This document shows positions 24,182-33,807 of a stretch of DNA of 64,000 nt, piece after piece. The DNA lies in contig NZ_JACMIA010000001.1 of assembly GCF_014252955.1 (NCBI RefSeq), positions 2,688,258 to 2,752,257 of the forward strand, given 5' to 3'. The translations under genes were made by a program, and so were the position numbers. Source of the DNA: Stappia sp. 28M-7 (GTDB taxonomy: Bacteria > Pseudomonadota > Alphaproteobacteria > Rhizobiales > Stappiaceae). Position 1 is the stretch's first letter, and the number at the start of each line of letters is the position of its first letter. The notes beneath the pieces are model-generated. The model saw nothing but the letters and a program-made list of their open reading frames with translations. It had not been told where the DNA came from and did no database searches.

Positions 24182-25099
24182 ATGATCCGCTTCACCCTCA
24201 AACGTCTGGCGATCGCAGCGCTCGTTGCCCTCGTCGTCTCCGGCATCAGCTTCGGCCTGATGTTCGTGTCCGGCGATCCCGCCATCGCCATCGCCGGTGA
24301 AGGCGCGACGGAAGACGACATCGCCGTCATCCGCGCCCGCTACGGCTTCGACCGCCCGGTCCCGGTGCAATATGCCGAGTGGATCGGCCGCGCCGTACAG
24401 GGCAATTTCGGCGACAGCATCTACTTCAGCAAGCCGGTGGTCGACCTTCTGGCCGAACGCTTCCCGGCCACCGCCACGCTCGGCGTGCTGGCCATCGGCG
24501 TCGCCATCCTGCTGGCGATCCCGCTCGGCATCATCGCCGCCATCCGCCAGAACCGCCTGCCCGACCGCGCCGCGCTCACCTTCGGCACCATCGGCCAGGC
24601 GACGCCCAGCTTCTGGCTCGGCCTGATGCTGATCTGGCTCTTCGCGGTCAAGCTTCGGGTCCTGCCGGTCTCCGGTTCCCAGACGCTGGCCCATTTCGTG
24701 CTGCCCGCCCTGGTGCTCGGCTACTACGCCGCGCCCTCCATGCTGCGCCTGTGCCGCGCCGGCATGATCGACGCCCTGTCGTCCGACTATGTGCGCACCG
24801 CCCGCGCCAAGGGCCTGCTGCCCCGCCAGGTGATCTTCGGCCATGCGATCCGCAACGCCATCCTGCCGGTGATCAGCGTCGCGGCGGTCGAGTTCGGCTT
24901 CATCCTCGGCGGCTCGGTCGTCGTGGAAAGCGTCTTCGGCATCCGCGGCATCGGCCTGCTGGCCTGGGAGAGCATCGCCCGCAACGACTTCCCCACCATT
25001 CAGGCGATCATTCTCGTCTACGCCATGATCTATGTCTGGCTGACCTTCCTCGCGGATGTGATCAATGCCTGGCTCGATCCCCGCATCCGCGTGAGCTGA
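24182..25099 (+). CDS. Dipeptide-type ABC transporter permease (DppB-like)
   Basis: The 305-residue protein starts MIRFTLKRLAIAALVALVVSGISFGLMFVSGDPA and has six hydrophobic segments. The EAA-type motif for ATPase contact is DYVRTARAKGLLPRQVIFGHAIRNAILP (about 200-228). An N-terminal helix followed by a large periplasmic loop is the DppB/OppB pattern. The gene is followed after 4 bases by the second permease gene. It forms the inner-membrane channel with that protein. Confidence 0.92.
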   Translation: MIRFTLKRLAIAALVALVVSGISFGLMFVSGDPAIAIAGEGATEDDIAVIRARYGFDRPVPVQYAEWIGRAVQGNFGDSIYFSKPVVDLLAERFPATATLGVLAIGVAILLAIPLGIIAAIRQNRLPDRAALTFGTIGQATPSFWLGLMLIWLFAVKLRVLPVSGSQTLAHFVLPALVLGYYAAPSMLRLCRAGMIDALSSDYVRTARAKGLLPRQVIFGHAIRNAILPVISVAAVEFGFILGGSVVVESVFGIRGIGLLAWESIARNDFPTIQAIILVYAMIYVWLTFLADVINAWLDPRIRVS

Positions 25100-25103
25100 T
25101 CCC

Positions 25104-26008
25104 ATGAGCACAAACACATCCTCGATCCCGGCGGCTCCGGCCCGCCTTCCCCATCCCTCGCCGCGTCGCATCCTGCTCAAGCGTGCGAGGGAACACCGCG
25201 GCCTCGTGATCGGCGGCGCCATCGTGCTGGCGGTCGTTCTGATCGCCCTCTTCGCGCCGCTGATCGCCCCGCACGATCCGTATGCCCAGGACCTGTCGAA
25301 GCGGCTGCTGCCGCCGGTCTGGTCGGAAAAGGGCAGCTGGGAGCACATCTTCGGCACCGACGCCCTGGGGCGCGACTATCTCTCGCGCATCCTGTTCGGC
25401 GCCCGCATCTCGCTGCTGATCGGCATCTCCGCTGCCATCGGCTCGGGCCTGATCGGCACGACGCTCGGCCTGCTTGCCGGCTATTTCGGTGGCCGCGTCG
25501 ACAGCGTCGTCACCTTCATCGTCTCGGTGCGCCTGGCGCTGCCGGTGGTGCTGGTGTCGCTGGCCGTCGTCTCCCTGTTCGGCGGCGACCTGTGGATCGT
25601 CGTCACGGTGCTGAGCCTGTTGCTCTGGGACCGCTTCGCCGTCGTCGTGCGCTCCGCCACCCAGCAGCTGCGCAACCAGGAATTCGTCACCGCCGCCCGC
25701 GCCATGGGCGCCTCCACCCCGCGCATCCTGATCGTCGAGCTGTTGCCGAACCTCATCGGCCCGCTCGTCGTCATCGGCTCGCTGGAGGTCGCCCACGCCA
25801 TCCTGCTGGAATCGGCGCTGTCCTTCCTCGGCCTCGGCGTGCAGCCGCCAACCCCGTCCTGGGGCCTGATGGTCTCGGAAGGCAAGGGCCTCGTCTTCTT
25901 CGACGCCCGGCTGATCGCCCTGCCCGGTGCCGCCATCGCCATCCTGGTGCTCGGCATCAACCTGATCGGCGACGGCCTTCGCGACGTGCTGACCCCGGAG
26001 GGCCGGTC

Positions 26009-26012
<4 letters not shown>
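25104..26012 (+). CDS. Dipeptide-type ABC transporter permease (DppC-like)
   Basis: The 302-residue protein has a cytoplasmic N-terminal arm with a basic stretch (RILLKRAREHRGLVIGG), a first helix, the DppC-type loop with LAPHDPYAQDL and HIFGTDALGRDYLSRILFGARISL, and four to five further helices. The EAA loop is EFVTAARAMGASTPRILIVELLPNLIGP. QPPTPSWGLMVSEG near the end is a family hallmark. Its last four bases overlap the first ATPase gene. Confidence 0.93.
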
Positions 26013-26856
<844 letters not shown>

Positions 26857-26860
<4 letters not shown>

Positions 26861-27666
26861 GCGACATCGTCATGGAACTGCGCGACGTGCGCCGCACTTA
26901 CCGCATCGGCGGCGGCATGTTCGGAAAGCAGCGCGACTTGCATGCGCTCGACGGCGTCAGCCTGCAGCTGCGCCGCGGCGAGGTTCTGGCGCTGGTCGGC
27001 GAATCCGGCTCGGGCAAGAGCACCCTGTCGCGCATCCTGCTCGGGCTCGAGGCCCCCACCTCCGGCGAGGTGTTCCTCGACGGCGCGCCGGTCGCCTCCA
27101 TCCGCCGCCGCGCCTTCGCTGCCCGCGTCCAGCCGGTGTTCCAGGATCCCTATTCCTCGCTCAACCCGCGCAAGACCGTGCGCCAGATCATCGAAGCGCC
27201 GCTGGTCATCGCCGGCGGGGTCGCGGCGTCCGAGCGGCTGCGCCGGGTGCGCGAGCTGCTCGACATCCTGCGCATGCCCGAGCGCATGCTGGAGGCCTAT
27301 CCGAGCCAGATGTCCGGCGGTCAGCGCCAGCGCGTTGCCATCGCCAGGGCGCTGATCTCCCGGCCCGAGATCGTCGTGTGCGACGAGCCGACCTCCGCGC
27401 TCGACGTCTCGGTGCAGGCGGAGGTGCTGAACCTCCTGATGGAGCTGCGGGCCGAGTTCGGTCTGACCTATCTCTTCATCAGCCACGACCTTGCGGTGGT
27501 CGAGTACATCGCCGACCGGGTCGCGGTCATGCAGTCCGGCCGTCTCGTCGAGGTCGCCGACGCCGAGGCGCTCTTCGCCGCCCCCGCGCACGACTACACC
27601 CGCCGCCTGCTCGCCTCCGCGCTCACCGTTCCCGCAGCCAGCCCGGACGTCAGCCCGGAGGCCTGA
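26857..27666 (+). CDS. Dipeptide-type ABC transporter ATPase (DppF-like)
   Basis: The 269-residue protein has Walker A GESGSGKS (about 47-54), Q-loop PVFQDPYSSLNPRKTV, signature MSGGQRQRV, Walker B IVVCDEPTSALD and ISHD. The N-terminal RTYRIGGGMFGKQRDLHALDG fits DppF/OppF. It completes a full five-component importer with the preceding four genes. The following gene, 70 bases on, encodes an enolase-superfamily enzyme. Confidence 0.92.
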
Positions 27667-27736
27667 AATCTTCTGCCTTTCCCGAAGCCGGCGCGCCCTC
27701 GCCCGCCGGCTTCCCATTCCCCAGAGGGTCACTGAA

Positions 27737-28879
27737 ATGACACGCCCCATCGCCACCCGGCAGCTGCCTCTCACCATCGACAGCGCCGAGCTGCACATCG
27801 TCCGCCTGCCGCTGATCTCGCCCTTCACCACCTCCACCGGCACCATGCACGAGAAGGTGTTTCCGCTGCTGGTGCTGAAGTCCGGCGAGCTGGAAGGCTA
27901 TGCCGAAGGCGTGATGGATCCGCTGCCCGACTATCTCGACGACACCATCTCCGCCGCCACCTACTTCCTGCGCGAGGCGATCCTGCCCAACGTGGTGGGC
28001 AAAAGCTTCGAGAACCCGCAGGAGCTGGAAAAGGTGCTCGCCCCCTGGCGCGGCCACTGGATGGCCAAGGCCACCGTCGAGATGGCCTTCTGGGACCTGT
28101 GGGCCAAGGCGCTCGGCCTGCCGCTCAAGACCCTGCTCGGCGGCACCGGCGACAAGGTCGCCGTCGGCGTCTCGCTCGGCCTGCAGGACATCGAGGCGAC
28201 CGTCGAGGCGGCCAAGCGTCATCACGCGGAAGGCTACAAGCGGATCAAGCTGAAGATCGAGCCGGGCCACGACGTCGAGCTCGTCGCCAGGGTGCGTGCC
28301 GCCCTGCCGGACGCGCGCATGAGCGTCGACGCCAACACCGCCTATTCGCTCGCGGATCTGCGGGTTCTCAAGGCGCTCGACGCCTACGACCTCGAGTATA
28401 TCGAGCAGCCGCTCGCCTATGACGACATCCACGACCACGCCGTGCTGCAGTCGCGCATCGCCACGGCCGTCTGCCTCGACGAGAGCATCCGCTCGGCCGC
28501 CGACGCCCGCAAGGCGCTGGCGAGCGATGCCGCCCGCGTCGTCAACATCAAGGTCGGACGCGTCGGCGGCCATCTGGAAGCCCGGCGTATCCATGATATT
28601 GCGCAGGCGTGGAGCGTTCCGGTGTGGTGCGGCGGCATGCTGGAGTCCGGCATCGGCCGCGCCCACAACATCCACATGTCGACCCTGCCGAACTTCCGCA
28701 AGCCCGGCGACACGTCGAGCGCGCGGCGCTATTTCCGCAAGGACCTGACGGTGGAATGGCTGGAGACCGAGGGCGGCATGATGCCCGTGCCGGAAGGCCC
28801 CGGCATCGGCGTGCGCCTCGACCGCGAGTTCCTGGAGAGCATCTCCAGCGACCGCGAGACCTTCGGGGCGGCCGGGTAG
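27737..28879 (+). CDS. Enolase-superfamily enzyme, OSBS/N-succinylamino-acid racemase-dipeptide epimerase type
   Basis: The 380-residue protein has the muconate-lactonising-subgroup catalytic set: K171-L-K173, metal ligands D198 (VDANTAY), E223 (YIEQPL) and D248 (CLDESI), and K272 (NIKVGRVGG). It resembles o-succinylbenzoate synthase/N-acylamino-acid racemase. Menaquinone synthesis is not expected in this lineage and no men genes are near, so a racemase or epimerase of an N-acyl amino acid or dipeptide imported by the adjacent ABC system is more likely (inference). The start at 27737 is chosen by the GAGGGT site; upstream in-frame codons belong to the previous gene's region. The convergent AbrB-like gene begins its stop 10 bases after this one. 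Confidence 0.85.
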   Translation: MTRPIATRQLPLTIDSAELHIVRLPLISPFTTSTGTMHEKVFPLLVLKSGELEGYAEGVMDPLPDYLDDTISAATYFLREAILPNVVGKSFENPQELEKVLAPWRGHWMAKATVEMAFWDLWAKALGLPLKTLLGGTGDKVAVGVSLGLQDIEATVEAAKRHHAEGYKRIKLKIEPGHDVELVARVRAALPDARMSVDANTAYSLADLRVLKALDAYDLEYIEQPLAYDDIHDHAVLQSRIATAVCLDESIRSAADARKALASDAARVVNIKVGRVGGHLEARRIHDIAQAWSVPVWCGGMLESGIGRAHNIHMSTLPNFRKPGDTSSARRYFRKDLTVEWLETEGGMMPVPEGPGIGVRLDREFLESISSDRETFGAAG

Positions 28880-28889
28880 CCGCCCGCCC

Positions 28890-29921
28890 CTACCCGCCCT
28901 TGCGGCGGCCGACGAGGAACGGCATCGCGGCGAACAGCGCCAGGATGCGGAAGACGTGATGCGTCGCGACGTAGACCGGGTCGTAGCCGAGCGCCAGCGC
29001 CATCGACGACATCGCCTCCACGCCGCCCGGCGCGAAGGCCACCCACACCTGCCCGAACGGCAGTCCGGTCATCGCGGCGGTGAGCCAGCTCGCCGCCGCG
29101 GAGATCGCCAGCGCGCCGCTCGCCGCGGCAAGGCCGGCAACGCCGAGCAGCCGCAACTCCTTGCCCGTCAACCCGCTGAACCTTGCGCCGATCACCGCGC
29201 CCGTCACCGTGAACCCCAGGAAGGTCAGCGGCAGCGGCAGCCGCCCCTCGACGAGGCCGGCCGCATGGGTCGCAGCGCTCAGGATCAGGCCGGCCAGCAG
29301 ATAGGCCGCCGGCACGCCGAGCCGGTCGCCGGCAAGCCCGGCCGCGAACCCGGCGATCAGGATCACCACCGCCGCGCCGTAGCCGATCTCGCCCATCGTC
29401 GTCAGCACCGCCCCGCTCGGCGCGCTGTCGATCAGCGCGATCACCGGCGGCAGCAGCACCGTGATCACCAGCAGCCGCAGGCTCTGCAGCACCATGACGG
29501 CGCGCAGGTCGCCGACGCCGGAGGCGGCCAGCGACAGGCAGTAGCTCAGCGCGCCGGGCGACGTCGCAAGCCGTGCGGTCGCAGGGTCCAGCCCGTAGCC
29601 GCGCTGCAGGATCGTGCCCGACACCACCATCACCGCGGCGATGGTCGCCGCCAGCATGGCAAGGCTCACCGGCCACTTGGCGATGTCGGAGAGAAAATGC
29701 GGCGTGACCCCGGCTCCCAGGGTCACGCCGATCACCAGAAAGGCGCAGTTTCGCAACAGGCCCGGCACCTCGGGTTTGAGGCCCAGCATCGCGGCGAGCG
29801 TCACCGCGACGGTGCTGCCGATCAGCGCGGCGGCGGGCAACCCTGCCAGCGTCGCCGCTCCCGCGCCGGCAAGCCCGGCCGAAAGGGCAACGGCAAGGCT
29901 GCGCCACCGCGCTCCAGTCAT
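28890..29921 (-). CDS. AbrB/AmoA-family membrane protein (PF05145 type)
   Basis: The 343-residue protein has nine to ten hydrophobic segments in two related halves. Motifs are AALIGSTVAVTLAAMLGLKPEVP, GVTLGAGVTPHF, SPGALSYCLSLA in the first half and AYLLAGLILSA, VTGAVIGARFSGL and AFAPGGVEAMSSMAL in the second. This is the family often named AbrB or (wrongly) ammonia monooxygenase; it is a probable transporter of unknown substrate. The ATG at 29921 overlaps the tctA stop by 4 bases, so it is co-translated with the tripartite tricarboxylate transporter. That linkage suggests a related organic-acid substrate (inference). Confidence 0.85.
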   Translation of the reverse strand: MTGARWRSLAVALSAGLAGAGAATLAGLPAAALIGSTVAVTLAAMLGLKPEVPGLLRNCAFLVIGVTLGAGVTPHFLSDIAKWPVSLAMLAATIAAVMVVSGTILQRGYGLDPATARLATSPGALSYCLSLAASGVGDLRAVMVLQSLRLLVITVLLPPVIALIDSAPSGAVLTTMGEIGYGAAVVILIAGFAAGLAGDRLGVPAAYLLAGLILSAATHAAGLVEGRLPLPLTFLGFTVTGAVIGARFSGLTGKELRLLGVAGLAAASGALAISAAASWLTAAMTGLPFGQVWVAFAPGGVEAMSSMALALGYDPVYVATHHVFRILALFAAMPFLVGRRKGG

Positions 29922-31420
29922 GCCTCGACAGCCTTCTTTTTGCGGCGGCCGAGCCAGATCGGCACGATCACCACGATCACGGCCAGCACATAGAGCATGA
30001 TGCTGTTGCCCGAGTTGAGCAGGATCGACCAGTCGCCGCCGGAGATCGACAGCGCGCGGCGCAGGTTGTCCTCGAACAGCCCGCCCAGCACGAAGCCGAG
30101 GATCACCGGCGCCAGCGAGAAGTCGAGCTTGCGCAGGATCCAGCCGAACACGCCGAGCAGCGTGATCATGTAGAGATCGTGCGGGTTGCTGACGACCGAG
30201 TAGACGCCGATGAAGGCCAGCACCGCGATCAGCGGCGTCAGGTACTGCTGCGGGATGGTCAGCAGGCGGGCGAACAGCCCGACCAGCGGCAGGTTGATGA
30301 CCAGCAGCGCGACGTTGCCGATATACATCGACGCGATCAGGCCCCAGGCGATTTCCGGCCGCTGCTCGAACATCAGCGGGCCCGGCGTCACGTTGAACAG
30401 CAGCAGCGCGCCGAGCAGGATCGCCGTCGTGCCGGAGCCGGGAATGCCGAGGGTCAGCATCGGCACCATGGCACCGCCCGCGGCGGCGTTGTTGGCCGAT
30501 TCCGGCGCCGCAAGGCCCCGGATGTCGCCCTTGCCGAAGTTCTCCGAGTTCGGCGCCACGCGCTTTTCCGTGCCATAGGCAACGGCGGAGGCAACCGAGG
30601 CGCCGGTGCCCGGCAGGATGCCGATGAAGAAGCCGATCACCGAACCGCGCAGGATCGTCCACTTGGTGAAGGCAAGGTCCTTCATCGAGACGAAGCTCTT
30701 GTCCAGCGCCAGCGGCTTCAGCTTGCCGGTCACCTGCTGCTCGACGAGGTGGATCAGCTCGGCCATGCCGAACAGGCCGATGACCACCACCAGGAAGTCG
30801 ATGCCGGCCAGGATGTCGGGAATGCCGAACGTGTAGCGGGCAACGCCGGTGTTGGCGTCGATGCCGATCGAGGCGAGCATCAGGCCCATCACGGCGGCGA
30901 GCAGCGTCTTGACCGGGTTGCTGCCGACCAGCGAGGCAAGGCTCGCGAAGGCGAAGACCATCAGCGCCACATAGTCGGACGGCGAGAAGGTCACAGCATA
31001 GGAGGCCAGCGCCGGGCCGCTCAGGGACATCAGCACGACGGCGAAGGTGCCGCCGCAGAACGAGGCAACCGCCGAGAGCGACAGCGCCCGTCCCGCCTCG
31101 CCGCGCTTGGCCAGCGGGTTGCCGTCCAGCGTCGTCATCACCGCACCGGCATCGCCCGGCACGTTGAGCAGGATCGAGGAGATGCGCCCGCCGTATTCGG
31201 CGCCGTAGTAGATGCCGGCGAGCAGGATCAGAGCCGACTCCGGCGGCAGGCCGAGGCCGTAGGCGATGGGAAGCAGGATCGCCACGCCGTTGATCGGGCC
31301 GATGCCCGGCAGCGCTCCGATGAGCGTGCCGGCAAAGCAGCCGATGAGCACGAGCGACAGGTTGAAAGGCTGCAAGGCTACGGCAAAGCCCGCAGACAGC
31401 CCGGAAATGACAGCGTCCAT
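29918..31420 (-). CDS. tctA: Tripartite tricarboxylate transporter large membrane subunit
   Basis: The 500-residue protein has about eleven to twelve membrane segments. Landmarks are GALPGIGPINGVAILLPIAYGLG (about 33-55), YYGAEYGGRISSILLNVPGDAGAVMT, and GSVIGFFIGILPGTGASVASAVAYGTEKR, the two conserved TctA motif blocks. It is the main permease of a sodium-dependent secondary transporter that uses the periplasmic protein TctC. Gene order is tctC-tctB-tctA-abrB, all on the minus strand. Substrate may be citrate or another carboxylate. Confidence 0.95.
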   Translation of the reverse strand: MDAVISGLSAGFAVALQPFNLSLVLIGCFAGTLIGALPGIGPINGVAILLPIAYGLGLPPESALILLAGIYYGAEYGGRISSILLNVPGDAGAVMTTLDGNPLAKRGEAGRALSLSAVASFCGGTFAVVLMSLSGPALASYAVTFSPSDYVALMVFAFASLASLVGSNPVKTLLAAVMGLMLASIGIDANTGVARYTFGIPDILAGIDFLVVVIGLFGMAELIHLVEQQVTGKLKPLALDKSFVSMKDLAFTKWTILRGSVIGFFIGILPGTGASVASAVAYGTEKRVAPNSENFGKGDIRGLAAPESANNAAAGGAMVPMLTLGIPGSGTTAILLGALLLFNVTPGPLMFEQRPEIAWGLIASMYIGNVALLVINLPLVGLFARLLTIPQQYLTPLIAVLAFIGVYSVVSNPHDLYMITLLGVFGWILRKLDFSLAPVILGFVLGGLFEDNLRRALSISGGDWSILLNSGNSIMLYVLAVIVVIVPIWLGRRKKKAVEA

Positions 31421-31427
31421 GGGAGCC

Positions 31428-31868
31428 TCACAGAATGTGGTTGAGCAGGCCTGCGGGAAGGTTCAGCTCCAGCAGGCGGGTGCAGGCGAAATAGCCGACC
31501 GTGCCGGTCACCGCGCCGAAGGCGATCGCCTTGAGCGGGGCCGCGCCGAGCATGATGCCGAAGACGGCGCAGAAGACCCATGTCGACACCAGGAAGCCGA
31601 GCGGCTCGAACGCCCGCGCGTAGACCATCAGCATGACGACGACCAGCGCCAGCCGGCCCAGCGTGGCCAGATCGGCCTTGAGCTTGGCGACATCCGGGCG
31701 CGCGATCAGGTAGAGCGTGCAAAGGATGGCGACGATGCCCAGCAGCTTCGGCCAACTCTCCGGCCCCAGCGGGTCGTACTGGAACGGCGCCTTGATGACT
31801 GTGAAGGCGATGTAGGTGTAGAGCAGTGCGATCACGAGGATCGCGCCCGCAAAGACGCGGTCTGCCAT
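31428..31868 (-). CDS. tctB: Tripartite tricarboxylate transporter small membrane subunit
   Basis: The 146-residue protein starts MADRVFAGAILVIALLYTYIAF and has four hydrophobic segments. FQYDPLGPESWPKLLGIVAILC is the conserved TctB block. The start at 31868 is preferred to 31934, because the latter reads through the 15-bp tandem repeat of the leader. The stop is 7 bases before the tctA start. Confidence 0.9.
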   Translation of the reverse strand: MADRVFAGAILVIALLYTYIAFTVIKAPFQYDPLGPESWPKLLGIVAILCTLYLIARPDVAKLKADLATLGRLALVVVMLMVYARAFEPLGFLVSTWVFCAVFGIMLGAAPLKAIAFGAVTGTVGYFACTRLLELNLPAGLLNHIL

Positions 31869-31893
31869 GACGTCCTCCCTTCCCGGGTCTTGC

Positions 31894-31923
31894 CCCGGTT
31901 GGCATGGGCCCGGTTGGCATGGA
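31894..31923. repeat. Two-copy 15-bp tandem repeat in the tctC-tctB spacer
   Basis: CCCGGTTGGCATGGG is followed at once by CCCGGTTGGCATGGA. It sits 26 bp upstream of the tctB start, next to a small inverted repeat (GGCACG/CGTGCC). It is probably a local replication-slippage duplication in the spacer. Confidence 0.7.
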
Positions 31924-31990
31924 GCCGGCGGCACGTTGCGTGCCGTCGGCCCCAGCTGTCCGGTTACCTTGGCCTTGCGGCCTTCTCGCG

Positions 31991-32959
31991 TTACTGGATC
32001 AGGCCGGCTTCGCGGGCGATCTCGCGCATGTTGGCGATGCGCTGCTTGATCGACTCATCCAGCTCGGCGCCGGCGAGGTTCAGCGGCAGCAGGCCCTTTT
32101 CCTTCTGCAGCTTGGCGAAGTCCTCGCTGGCATAGGCCGCCTTGAACTTCTCGACCCACGCATTGTAGGCCTCGTCCGAGACGTTCTTGCCCATGTAGAA
32201 GCCGCGCAGGATGGTCCACTCCGCGTCATAGCCCTGCTCCTTGACGGTCGGAATGTCCGCGAAGGGCGCGTCGAGGCGCTCGTCGGACATCACGCCCAGG
32301 ATACGCAGCTTGCCGGTGCCGATATGGGAGACCATCTCGCCGACGTCGCCCATGTAGACCTGGATGCTGCCGCCGAGCAGCGCCGCGATGGACTCGCCGC
32401 CGCCGTCGAAGGCGACGTAGCGCATCTTCTTCGGATCCTGCTCGATGGCCCGCAGCAGCAGCGCGCCCTTCATCCAGTCCTGCGAACCGACCGAACCGCC
32501 GGCACCGAAGACGATGGACGAGACATCGGCCTTCACCGCGTCCATCAGGTCGGACAGCTTCTCGAACGGGCTGTCGGCACGCACCACGACCGCGCCGAAG
32601 TCGGCACCGGCGGTGGCGAGGAAGCGCACGTCGTTCTCGGTCCACTGGCCGTATTTGCCGGTGGCGATGTTGAGCAGCGAGCCGGAGGAGAAGGCGACGA
32701 TGGCGTTCGGGTCGTCGGTACGGGTGGTGTTGAACAGGTTGATGGCCACCGCGCCGATGCCGCCCGGCATGAAGCTGACCTGCATCGGGGTGTCGAACTG
32801 GCCCTGCAGGCCGGTCTGGGCGACGCGGCAGGTCAGGTCGAAGCCGCCTCCCGGCTGCGCCGGCGCAATGCACTCGGGCTTGGAGATCTCGGCGGCGAAT
32901 GCAGGGGTGGCGAGGCCGGCGACGATGATCGCCGCGGCCGCGGTCTTGAAGAGTTTCAT
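31991..32959 (-). CDS. tctC: Tripartite tricarboxylate transporter periplasmic binding protein
   Basis: The 322-residue protein has a signal peptide (MKLFKTAAAAIIVAGLATPAFA, then AEISKPECIAPAQPGGGFDLTCR). APAQPGGGFD is the TctC ligand-binding loop and VSFMPGGIGAVAIN a second family block. Two cysteines (in PECIA and LTCR) may form a disulphide. It delivers a carboxylate to TctAB. It is the first gene of the operon, divergent from tctD across a 176-bp spacer that should hold the controlled promoter. Confidence 0.93.
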   Translation of the reverse strand: MKLFKTAAAAIIVAGLATPAFAAEISKPECIAPAQPGGGFDLTCRVAQTGLQGQFDTPMQVSFMPGGIGAVAINLFNTTRTDDPNAIVAFSSGSLLNIATGKYGQWTENDVRFLATAGADFGAVVVRADSPFEKLSDLMDAVKADVSSIVFGAGGSVGSQDWMKGALLLRAIEQDPKKMRYVAFDGGGESIAALLGGSIQVYMGDVGEMVSHIGTGKLRILGVMSDERLDAPFADIPTVKEQGYDAEWTILRGFYMGKNVSDEAYNAWVEKFKAAYASEDFAKLQKEKGLLPLNLAGAELDESIKQRIANMREIAREAGLIQ

Positions 32960-33135
32960 GTAGTCCTCCCGGTTGTCGCACGAAACGGGCCGCAGCGGCG
33001 GCGCCGTTCATGGATCAGCGACACTAGGCCGCCTGGCTGACCGGAGCTTGACCCGTCGCTGACGCGACGCTGACAGGAAACCCTGCGGCAACGGTTTTTC
33101 TTCCCGGAGGTCACCGCTTGCACTAATCAAGTGGG

Positions 33136-33807
33136 ATGCGGATCGTTCTTGTGGAGGACAATGACGAACTTGCCGAAGCGATCATCGATCGCTTCCGGGG
33201 GGAAGGTCATGCCATCGACCGGGAGGCGGATGGCGAGCAGGCGAGCGAGCTCCTGCGCTACAAGACCTTCGACCTCATCCTGCTGGACGTGAACCTGCCC
33301 GGCCGCAACGGCTTCGAGATCCTCCGCCAGCTCCGCCTCAGCGGCAACCACACGCCCGTCATGCTGCTCACCGCCCGCTCCGAGGTCGACGACCGCGTCG
33401 TCGGGCTGGATGCGGGTGCCGACGACTACATCGTCAAGCCGTTCGACCTGCGGGAGCTCGCCGCCCGCTGCCGGGCGCTGGCCCGCCGCCGCGCCGGCGA
33501 ATCCAGCAACCTGTTCATCGCCGGCAACTTCACCTTCGACCGCGCCGCCAAGCGCGCAACCGTCGACGGCCAGGACGTCGACCTGCGCCACCGCGAGGTG
33601 CAGCTGCTGGAGGTGATGATCGGCAATATCGGCCGCGTCCTGTCCAAGGAGGAGGTCGCCGACAAGCTCTACACCTTCGAGGAAGTGCCGACGCTGAACG
33701 CCGTCGAGCAGACCATGACCCGGCTGCGGCGCAAGCTGGAGGGCGCGGCCTTCTCCATCCGCACCATCCGGGGCCTCGGCTATATCGCGAGCGTCCGCGA
33801 CGAATGA
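33136..33807 (+). CDS. tctD: OmpR-type response regulator
   Basis: The 223-residue protein has a receiver domain (1-118) with acidic pair E7-D8, phosphoacceptor D51 (LILLDVNLPG), T79-type switch residue (MLLTAR) and K101-type lysine (VKPF), then an OmpR winged helix (about 127-220; LRHREVQLLEVMI...IRTIRGLGYI). It is divergent from tctCBA and cotranscribed with the kinase (4-base overlap). By analogy with Salmonella TctDE it should activate the tct transporter when the carboxylate is present. Confidence 0.9.
   Translation: MRIVLVEDNDELAEAIIDRFRGEGHAIDREADGEQASELLRYKTFDLILLDVNLPGRNGFEILRQLRLSGNHTPVMLLTARSEVDDRVVGLDAGADDYIVKPFDLRELAARCRALARRRAGESSNLFIAGNFTFDRAAKRATVDGQDVDLRHREVQLLEVMIGNIGRVLSKEEVADKLYTFEEVPTLNAVEQTMTRLRRKLEGAAFSIRTIRGLGYIASVRDE

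Noticed and set aside
28890-30662. A 590-codon minus-strand frame that would extend the AbrB-like protein upstream
   Set aside because: The extra part is an out-of-frame reading of tctA; the real start is the ATG at 29921 that overlaps the tctA stop.
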